A program made the position numbers and the translations under genes. A DNA stretch of 64,000 nt from Oscillospiraceae bacterium (GTDB lineage: Bacteria; Bacillota; Clostridia; Oscillospirales; Ruminococcaceae): NCBI GenBank assembly GCA_025757845.1, contig CP107211.1, positions 1,736,001-1,800,000 on the forward strand. Direction: 5' to 3'. This document shows positions 58,087-64,000 of the stretch, one piece after another; position 1 is the first letter of the stretch, and every line of letters starts with the position of its first letter. The notes under the pieces are model-generated. The model did no database searches, had not been told where the DNA came from, and saw only the letters and a list, made by a program, of their open reading frames with translations.

Positions 58087-59040
58087 TCAGTGGTCCAGCA
58101 CGGTCTTGCCGGTCAGCGGGTCCGGGATGCCCAGCAGGGCCAGGATGATGGCCATGCGGATGTAGACACCGTTGTGCACCTGATCAAAGTAGGCGGCGCG
58201 GGGGTCGTTGTCCACGTCGGTGCTGATCTCGTCGATGCGGGGCAGCGGATGCAGCACCGGCATATCCGCCGGGGCCAGCCGCAGCATGGCCTCGTCCAGC
58301 TGGTAGCAGCCCTTCAGGCGCAGATACTCTTCCTCGTTGAAGAAGCGCTCCTGCTGGATGCGGGTCATGTACAGCACATCCAGATGGGGCAGTTCCGCTT
58401 CCAGATCATCGGTCTCGGTGTAGACCTGATGGGTGGGCTCCAGCGATTCGGTCTTGACGTAGCGGGGCAGGCGCAGGTCCTCCGGCGAGATGAACACAAA
58501 ACGGTTGCCCTCAAACTGGCTCAGCGCGGCGGTCAGGGAGTGGACCGTCCGGCCGAACTTGAGGTCGCCGCAGAAGCCGATGGTCAAATGATCCAGCCGC
58601 CCCTTGCGCTGACGGATGGTCATCAGGTCGATCATGGTCTGGGAGGGGTGCGCGTGGCCGCCATCGCCCGCATTGATGACCGGCACGCGGGCATACCGGG
58701 ACGCCCGCAGCGGAGCACCCTCCTTGGGATGGCGCATGGCGATGACGTCGGCGTAGTTGCTCACCACGCGGGCGGTGTCCTCCACCGTCTCGCCCTTGCT
58801 GGCGGAAGAAAGCTGTGCCCCTGCAAAGCCCAGCGTTTTGCCGCCCAGCCGCAGCATGGCCGACTCGAAAGAAAGCCGGGTGCGGGTGGATGGCTCATAG
58901 AACAGGGTGGCCAGGATGCGCCCGTCGCACAGGTGGGCGTAGGGTGCGGGGTTTGCCTCCATCCGGTCGGCAAGGTCCAGCAGGGCCAGCTGCTCGTTCC
59001 GTGAAAAGCTGTTCGGTTCAATGAAATGTCTCACAGCCAT
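58087..59040 (-). CDS. pyrB: Aspartate carbamoyltransferase catalytic chain
   Basis: A 317-residue ATCase that joins carbamoyl phosphate to aspartate for pyrimidine synthesis. The carbamoyl-phosphate loop STRTRLSFESA is near 52, HPSQTMIDL near 133, and HPLPRIDEI near 265. No regulatory pyrI follows. Its start overlaps the purA end by 10 nt, so it is in one operon with a purine gene, away from the usual pyr cluster. Confidence 0.96.
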   Translation of the reverse strand: MAVRHFIEPNSFSRNEQLALLDLADRMEANPAPYAHLCDGRILATLFYEPSTRTRLSFESAMLRLGGKTLGFAGAQLSSASKGETVEDTARVVSNYADVIAMRHPKEGAPLRASRYARVPVINAGDGGHAHPSQTMIDLMTIRQRKGRLDHLTIGFCGDLKFGRTVHSLTAALSQFEGNRFVFISPEDLRLPRYVKTESLEPTHQVYTETDDLEAELPHLDVLYMTRIQQERFFNEEEYLRLKGCYQLDEAMLRLAPADMPVLHPLPRIDEISTDVDNDPRAAYFDQVHNGVYIRMAIILALLGIPDPLTGKTVLDH

Positions 59041-60332
59041 GCTCCTTTCAACACGAACTTCTCGCGCTCGGCACCGGTGGAAACGAACTGGATCTCATGG
59101 TCCAGCTGCTTTTCCAGGAACTGCACATAGTTCTTTGCTGCTTCGGGAAGCTCGTCCCAGCTGGTACAGCCGGAAATATCCTGCTCCCAGCCGGGCAGCA
59201 TGGTGACCACCGGCTCCACACGGTCCAGGTCGGACAGCGGGTCGAAGGCGGGGACCTCCACGCCGTCCAGCTTGTAACCGGTGATGACCGGGATCTCCTT
59301 CAGGCTGCTGAGCACATCCAGCTTGGTCAGGGCGATCTTGTCGGCACCCTGCATGGCAAGGCCATAGCGGCTGGCCACACAGTCAAAGGGGCCCACCCGG
59401 CGCGGGCGGCCGGTGGCGGCACCGTACTCGCCGCCTGCCTTGCGCAGCTGCTCGTTCCACACTTCGCCCATGGCGTTCTCAGCCGCAAAGGGGCCGGCAC
59501 CCACGCAGGTGGAGTAGGCTTTCAGCACGCCCACCACATGGTCCAGCTTGCAGTTGGGGATGCCTGCCCCCAGCGGTGCATAGGCCGCCAGCGTATTGGA
59601 GCTGGACGTGAACGGGAAGATGCCGTAGTCGATATCCCGCATGGCACCCAGCTGGGCTTCCAGCACGATGCGCTTGCCGCTGTCGTGGGCCTGCTGCAGG
59701 AAGGCCCCCACATCGCAGATGTACGGAGCAAACTGCCCGGCCTGCACCCGGCACCACTCCAGCAGGGCGTCGTAGCTCATGGGCTCCTGATGATAGCAGC
59801 CCGCCAGCTCCAGATTCTTGGATTCCAGGATCATGTGCAGGCGGTCCTGCACCCGCTTTTCGTCCAGATGGAGCAGGTCGCCCAGACGCAGGGTCTTTTT
59901 GCGGTATTTGTCGCTGTAGGCATAGGCGATGCCGCGGCGGGTGGAGCCGAACGCACTGCCCTTCTTGGCCAGACGGTCCTCTTCCAGACCGTCCTGCACC
60001 TTGTGCCACGGCATGGAGATGGTGGCCTTGTCAGAGAGTTTCAGGTTCTCCGGACCGACAGTGATGCCGCGCGCCTCGATGGCGTCCATCTCCCCGGCCA
60101 GATGGTCCAGGTCGATGACCATGCCCGCACCCAGCACACAGGTCACCTCCGGGTGGAGGATGCCGGAGGGCAGCAGGTTCAGGATGAACTTGCCCTGCTC
60201 TGTGACGACGGTGTGCCCGGCATTGTTGCCGCCCTGATAGCGGGCAACGATGTCCGCATGTTCTGCCAGCAGGTCGATGACGCGGCCTTTGCCCTCATCG
60301 CCCCAATTGATTCCAGTAACAGCAGTCAGCAT
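59031..60332 (-). CDS. purA: Adenylosuccinate synthetase
   Basis: A 433-residue GTP-dependent enzyme that converts IMP and aspartate to adenylosuccinate on the AMP branch. GDEGKGRVIDLL near residue 12 and GGNNAGHTV near 37 are the GTP/IMP loops, and RRVGPFDCVASRYG near 305 is a family segment. Full length. AAGAAGG precedes the ATG by about 11 nt. Promoter at 60412-60440 overlaps a divergent LysR promoter. First gene of purA-pyrB. Confidence 0.97.
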   Translation of the reverse strand: MLTAVTGINWGDEGKGRVIDLLAEHADIVARYQGGNNAGHTVVTEQGKFILNLLPSGILHPEVTCVLGAGMVIDLDHLAGEMDAIEARGITVGPENLKLSDKATISMPWHKVQDGLEEDRLAKKGSAFGSTRRGIAYAYSDKYRKKTLRLGDLLHLDEKRVQDRLHMILESKNLELAGCYHQEPMSYDALLEWCRVQAGQFAPYICDVGAFLQQAHDSGKRIVLEAQLGAMRDIDYGIFPFTSSSNTLAAYAPLGAGIPNCKLDHVVGVLKAYSTCVGAGPFAAENAMGEVWNEQLRKAGGEYGAATGRPRRVGPFDCVASRYGLAMQGADKIALTKLDVLSSLKEIPVITGYKLDGVEVPAFDPLSDLDRVEPVVTMLPGWEQDISGCTSWDELPEAAKNYVQFLEKQLDHEIQFVSTGAEREKFVLKGAWL

Positions 60333-60388
60333 AATACTTCATTTACCTTCTTTTCCATACCACTTTACGATACTTTTGGATTTCCCTC

Positions 60389-60440
60389 TTGCAATTTCAG
60401 ATTGCAGTGCTATTATACGAGCAGAGGAAGAATGTGTAAA
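60389..60440. promoter_or_regulatory. Overlapping divergent promoters purA / lysR
   Basis: Minus strand: TTTACA (60435-60440), 17 bp, TATAAT (60412-60417) for purA. Plus strand: TTGCAA (60389-60394), 16 bp, TATTAT (60411-60416) for the LysR gene. The two -10 boxes use the same seven bases, so polymerase can occupy only one at a time. Confidence 0.65.
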
Positions 60441-60495
60441 ACGTATCTTCCACATGGCTGCAATGTAATTTTGATATGAATGGAGGCAGATGCCC

Positions 60496-61398
60496 ATGTA
60501 TGTAGACTGGGAATACTACAAGATCTTCTATTATGTGGCGAAGTATCAGAATTTTACCAAGGCCGCGCGGGTGCTGGGCAACAACCAGCCCAACATCACC
60601 CACTCGATGAACCGGCTGGAAAGCCAGCTGAACTGCGTGCTGTTCATCCGCTCCAACCGGGGCGTGACCCTGACCCCGGAAGGCGAGATGCTCTATTCCC
60701 GCATCGCATCGGCGGCGGTGCAGATCCAGGACGCCGAAGAGGAACTGAGCGCCAGCGCCACACTGGAGCACGGTGCCATCAGCATCAGCGCCACCGAGAC
60801 GGCCCTGAACATCTATCTTTCCGAGAAGCTGCGGGCCTTCCACAACAATTTCCCCGGCATCCGGCTGCGCATCTCGAACCACTCCACCCCGCAGGCGGTG
60901 CAGGCCGTGAAGAACGGCGAGGTGGATTTTGCCATCGTATCCACGCCGGCCGAGGTGGAGCCCGGGCTGAAAATGGTGGAGCTGAAGTCCTTTTATGAGG
61001 TGCTGGTGGGCGGAAAGACCTTTACCGCACTGGCCAGCCAGAATCTTTCCCTGAAGGAACTGACCAACTACCCGCTGATCTCGCTGAGCGACGAGAGCAT
61101 GACCCGCAGCTTTTACCGGCAGCTGTTCCTGGACCACGACGCCGTGCTCAAGCCCGACACCGAGGCCGCCACCACCGACCAGATGCTCACGCTGGTAAAA
61201 AGCGAGCTGGGCCTTGCCTTTGTGCCGGAACCCATGGCCCGGGAGCCGCTGCAGCGCGGCGAGATCGTCCAGCTGCATTTGCAGGAGATCATCCCCTCCC
61301 GCTCCATCTGCCTGGTCTACGACCACCACCGCCCGCTGAACACGGCGGCCCGGAAGTTCCAGCAGATGATCACCCAGACGACGGCACGGCATGCATGA
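60496..61398 (+). CDS. LysR-family transcriptional regulator
   Basis: A 300-residue LysR protein. The winged helix-turn-helix covers residues 1-60 (FTKAARVLGNNQPNITHSMNRLE), followed by a linker and the periplasmic-binding-like effector domain from about 90. ATG 60496 gives the proper 9-nt gap from GGAGG; the ATG two codons earlier is too close. Being divergent from purA-pyrB with overlapping promoters, it may regulate that operon, though this is inference. Confidence 0.9.
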   Translation: MYVDWEYYKIFYYVAKYQNFTKAARVLGNNQPNITHSMNRLESQLNCVLFIRSNRGVTLTPEGEMLYSRIASAAVQIQDAEEELSASATLEHGAISISATETALNIYLSEKLRAFHNNFPGIRLRISNHSTPQAVQAVKNGEVDFAIVSTPAEVEPGLKMVELKSFYEVLVGGKTFTALASQNLSLKELTNYPLISLSDESMTRSFYRQLFLDHDAVLKPDTEAATTDQMLTLVKSELGLAFVPEPMAREPLQRGEIVQLHLQEIIPSRSICLVYDHHRPLNTAARKFQQMITQTTARHA

Positions 61399-61411
61399 CG
61401 TTTTCCCATAA

Positions 61412-61460
61412 AGAAAGTGCCAGTGCACAAATCCTGTGCACTGGCACTTTCTGGTTTTTT
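61412..61460. terminator. Bidirectional terminator LysR / DUF1275
   Basis: An 18-bp perfect stem, AGAAAGTGCCAGTGCACA with TGTGCACTGGCACTTTCT, AATCC loop, followed by GGTTTTTTG on the plus strand. Confidence 0.9.
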
Positions 61461-61461
61461 G

Positions 61462-62262
61462 TTACTTCTTACGCGGTTCGGTGCTTTCTTTCAGCTCCCG
61501 GTGCTCTTCCTGCAGCTCCTGTTTCAGGGCATGGTTGATCTCCCGCGTTTCCTGCCGGATCTCGGTCAGGTCTTTTTCGATGACGGGGTTCTCTTCCAGA
61601 TCTTCCCGGATGAACATCAGCGCAAAGCTGACCAGCAGAAAGCCGCAGCAGATCCAGATGGCCCGGCCGCCCAGCAGCGCAGCGCTCCGGCTGCCGATGC
61701 CGGCCCCGATGGCAAACAGCAGGATGATGCCAAAGTACCGCAGCATCCGGTCCCTGGCCTGCGGTTCGTGGGTCTTGCGCCAGATGCACAACGCCTCCAC
61801 GCCGCTGCGCAGGTCACCGATGCACATGGTGCTGGCAAAGGCGTAGCCGTTCACCTTGCGGAAAGCCTGCACCTGCATGGCGCAGGCAAACGAGACGATG
61901 GCGTTGGCCAGCAGGTTCTGCTCCTGCGGCAGAAAGCCCACGAGGAACAGCAGCAGCCCTTCGCCCAGCACCACCAGCTGCCGCCAGTGGAGCGTGCGCA
62001 TCTCCCGGAAGCGCTCCCGCATTTTTTCGGCGGTGAGCACCCCCAGCGCAAAGGCGCACAACGGCACCAGATAATGCAGCACCCGCTCCCAGTTGCCATC
62101 CATCAGGTTGGCGCTGAGCAGCACGATATTGCCGGTCTGTGCGTTGGCAAACACTTTGCCCCGGAACAGGTAGGTATAGGCGTCCTGCAGGCCGCCGGAC
62201 AGTGAAAGGAACACGGCGGTGAGAAAGGATTCGGACATTTGCCCGTGATGACTTGTTTTCAT
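61462..62262 (-). CDS. DUF1275 (YoaK-type) membrane protein
   Basis: A 266-residue protein with about six transmembrane segments. SGGLQDAYTYLFRGKVFANAQTGNIV near residue 22 is the DUF1275 signature. It ends in a charged, coiled-coil-prone tail rich in Glu and Arg (residues 228-266). Function unknown in the family. Start at 62262 (MKTSHHG) with AGAGGG upstream and a TATAAT (62287-62292 complement) 25 nt further. Confidence 0.88.
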   Translation of the reverse strand: MKTSHHGQMSESFLTAVFLSLSGGLQDAYTYLFRGKVFANAQTGNIVLLSANLMDGNWERVLHYLVPLCAFALGVLTAEKMRERFREMRTLHWRQLVVLGEGLLLFLVGFLPQEQNLLANAIVSFACAMQVQAFRKVNGYAFASTMCIGDLRSGVEALCIWRKTHEPQARDRMLRYFGIILLFAIGAGIGSRSAALLGGRAIWICCGFLLVSFALMFIREDLEENPVIEKDLTEIRQETREINHALKQELQEEHRELKESTEPRKK

Positions 62263-62449
62263 ACATACACCCTCTTTCCGCACCCCATTATAATGCATTT
62301 TTGCGGCGCGGTTGATATCAGTTTTACATGCCGGATATGTATGCGGCACGCAGAACTTCAAAACAGGGTGCAGGGTGCGGGCAGATCCCACAAGCCCAGT
62401 CCGGGCCACCGCCAGCGGCAGGCTTTTTGCGGTGTGGGTCAGGGTTCGG

Positions 62450-62974
62450 TCACCACACGGTGTCCTCACCGTCGGCGCTGCGGGCGGCGGCCACGCGGCT
62501 GCGGCGGAACATGCTTTCCACCACGGCGCAATACTTGTCGGCCAGGCACACGATGAAGGCCTCGCGGCAGGTGGGCACATGGCGGAAGGTGAGCGGCCAC
62601 ATGTGGCTGGCGATGATGTTCTGCTCCTTTTTGGTGATGTGGAACACCTGCTGGGCGTTCACGCAGGCATAGCCCGGGTGCGAAAAGCCGTGCATCTCGA
62701 ACAGGCGGCGCAGGCCGTGGAAGGTGCTGCGCTTGTGCCAGTCGTAGAGGTAAAAGTCGTGCAGGAAAGCCCCCACCGCCAGCGAGGTCTCGTCGGCGTG
62801 CAGGTGCAGCCGCCGGTTGAGCCAGAAGCTCACCCGCACCACGTTCTTGCAGTGCTGGTAGGTGGTCACATCGCCGTGCTGGATAAACTCCCGCATGCGC
62901 TGCACCTGGGGGTTCTCATCGTATTGCTGCAAAATGGCATAAAGCTGTTCGTGTTCGGTCGTAGAAAGCTGCAT
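62450..62974 (-). CDS. HD-domain phosphohydrolase-like protein
   Basis: A 174-residue protein with HCKNV near 41, HDFYLYDW near 72 and ASHMWPLTF near 122, matching the metal ligands of the HD superfamily. It is a single-domain member of the kind common in Clostridia; the substrate is unknown. A weak hairpin with TTTTT lies after the stop at 62398-62436. Confidence 0.85.
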   Translation of the reverse strand: MQLSTTEHEQLYAILQQYDENPQVQRMREFIQHGDVTTYQHCKNVVRVSFWLNRRLHLHADETSLAVGAFLHDFYLYDWHKRSTFHGLRRLFEMHGFSHPGYACVNAQQVFHITKKEQNIIASHMWPLTFRHVPTCREAFIVCLADKYCAVVESMFRRSRVAAARSADGEDTVW

Positions 62975-63015
62975 GGGCGTTCTCCCCTTTCCGCCGTGAG
63001 GGCGGCAAAAAATGA

Positions 63016-63459
63016 TCAGGAGCGGAGCTGCACCGGGTTGGAATTGCCGAAGTTTTCGGCCTGCGAGGGATTCTCCCGCTTCAGGGTCAGGTCCACCAGA
63101 TACTGCTTGCCGTCGCCCAGTTCTTCCAGCTGGGCCAGCTTTGCGTTGGCAGACACCTCATCCGGGTACCACTGGATCAGGAAGAAGTTCTCGGCTTCCA
63201 CACCGTAGTACAGCCACACGCCGTCGGCGCGCAGAAGGTCGTCGAGGTGGTCCACCTCTTCGCCGTCCGGCAGGCCGAGGCCCTCCTCGGCATACAGGTT
63301 CTCCGGCTCCACCTGGAGCATCTCGATCACCTGAATGGAGCTTTGCAGATATTCGTCCTGGGAAACGGCTTTGTCCGACCGGGTCCAGCCGGTGAGAAAA
63401 GCCTGCATCAAAAGGTCGCGCACCTTGATGCGCGGCAGAGTGGGATCATCCATAACCAT
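63016..63459 (-). CDS. Hypothetical acidic protein
   Basis: A 147-residue soluble acidic protein opening MVMDDPTLPRIKVRDLLMQ, with VWLYYGVEAENFFLIQWYPDE in the middle. I do not recognise the family. AAGGAACGACC precedes the ATG. It lies 41 nt upstream of the HD-domain gene on the same strand and may be co-transcribed with it. Confidence 0.75.
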   Translation of the reverse strand: MVMDDPTLPRIKVRDLLMQAFLTGWTRSDKAVSQDEYLQSSIQVIEMLQVEPENLYAEEGLGLPDGEEVDHLDDLLRADGVWLYYGVEAENFFLIQWYPDEVSANAKLAQLEELGDGKQYLVDLTLKRENPSQAENFGNSNPVQLRS

Positions 63460-63570
63460 TGGTCGTTCCTTCTTCCTGTTTGTTTCCGCTGACCAGTATA
63501 CGGTTTTGGGCCGTGCAAGTCAACGGAATATTTGTGAATTTTTTGCAGGCACGCGAAAAACCGACGGCGT

Positions 63571-64000
63571 TTAACCGCCCGTCTCCCCCGTGCCCAGATG
63601 GAAATCAAAGGTGTCATCCAGCCACTCGCGGGCAAGGGTCAGCCAGCGACTGCGGTGGGCGCTGGGGTGGTTCACCTCGGCGGTGCTCAGGCTGGTGCCG
63701 TGGCAGCCCTTTTCAAACAGATGCGCCTCGCACGGCACCCCGGCCCGGTGCAGGGCGCTGACCAGCAGCAGGGTGTTCTCCACCGGGACCGTCTCGTCCT
63801 CCATGGTGTGCCAGACGAACACCGGCGGGGTGCGGGGCGTGATCTTGTCCTCCAGCGAGAACGCCTGCTGCGCCGCGGGGTCCTCCCCGGCCAGCTGCAC
63901 AAAACTGCCCCGGTGGGCGTACTCCCCTGCCGTGATGACCGGGTAACCCAAAATCACCGCGTTGGGGCGGGGCTGCTCCGCCATGCCCGGCACCGCCAGC
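63571..64000 (-). CDS. Alpha/beta hydrolase (esterase-like), 5' end cut by window
   Basis: The last 143 or so residues of an alpha/beta hydrolase. PVFVWHTMEDETVPVENTLLLVSALHRAG contains the catalytic Asp (MEDETV), and FEKGCHGTSLS holds the catalytic His. The nucleophile Ser should lie outside the window. It resembles the BD-FAE/carbohydrate esterase-like group, a common xylan or acetyl esterase fold, but the substrate is not determinable from this part. Confidence 0.85.
   Translation of the reverse strand, partial: LAVPGMAEQPRPNAVILGYPVITAGEYAHRGSFVQLAGEDPAAQQAFSLEDKITPRTPPVFVWHTMEDETVPVENTLLLVSALHRAGVPCEAHLFEKGCHGTSLSTAEVNHPSAHRSRWLTLAREWLDDTFDFHLGTGETGG

Overview
The window is a housekeeping-rich chromosomal segment of a high-GC (roughly 58%) Clostridia, most likely Faecalibacterium prausnitzii or a close relative in the Oscillospiraceae (Ruminococcaceae). 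The 16S gene has the V1-V3 signature I associate with Faecalibacterium. Gene content fits: strong AGGAGG-type ribosome binding sites, a spoIVB-spo0A pair, class III fructose bisphosphatase, PPi-type phosphofructokinases, a 2-hydroxyacyl-CoA dehydratase activase family pair, T-box and TPP leaders. No prophage, CRISPR array or transposase gene was found; the only mobile-looking item is a 155-bp MITE-like element next to guaB.

Layout. 1-7.1 kb (minus): truncated aconitase-family hydratase, tRNA-Leu(UAA), nicotinate phosphoribosyltransferase, MITE-like element, IMP dehydrogenase, an apparently gene-free promoter-to-terminator unit (candidate small RNA), acyl-ACP thioesterase. 7.2-11.3 kb (minus): potABCD polyamine uptake operon with an attenuator-like leader. 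11.4-15.7 kb (minus): four-gene Gld-type ABC cassette. 15.9-18.4 kb (minus): rpmE, spo0A, spoIVB. 18.5-21.8 kb: tRNA-Leu(UAG), a short MerR-like protein, a split chromate transporter pair (minus), TPP riboswitch with thiD-tenA. 21.9-24.3 kb (plus): small unknown protein, DnaD-like and DnaI-like primosome proteins. 24.3-31.1 kb: walJ-like hydrolase, murA, fbp (minus); radical SAM protein, KDG kinase (plus). 31.2-36.9 kb (minus): ABC importer, Cys-cluster protein, XRE membrane regulator, D-Ala-D-Ala carboxypeptidase. 37.2-42.5 kb (minus): complete 16S-23S-5S rRNA operon without spacer tRNAs, with tandem promoters. 42.6-46.4 kb (minus): pheST behind a Phe T-box. 46.5-47.9 kb (plus): MFS transporter behind a leader-peptide attenuator. 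48.2-52.1 kb: SGNH hydrolase (minus), two tandem PPi-type phosphofructokinases (plus). 52.2-57.96 kb (minus): split activase/dehydratase pair, a U32-like protein and a 49-residue membrane peptide. 58.1-64 kb: purA-pyrB (minus), LysR (plus), DUF1275, HD protein, unknown protein and a truncated alpha/beta hydrolase (minus).

How the parts work together. Nucleotide metabolism is well represented (guaB, purA, pyrB, pncB). Sugar flux genes include kdgK, two PPi-type pfk genes and fbp. Several units appear to be controlled by RNA in the 5' leader: TPP riboswitch (thiD-tenA), T-box (pheST), and two putative attenuators (potA and the MFS gene) that I could not assign to a known class. Most promoters that can be read have TTGNNN-17 bp-TANNNT spacing, and five carry the Gram-positive TRTGn extension. 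Assignments rest on sequence reading and memory of protein families only; no database search was possible.
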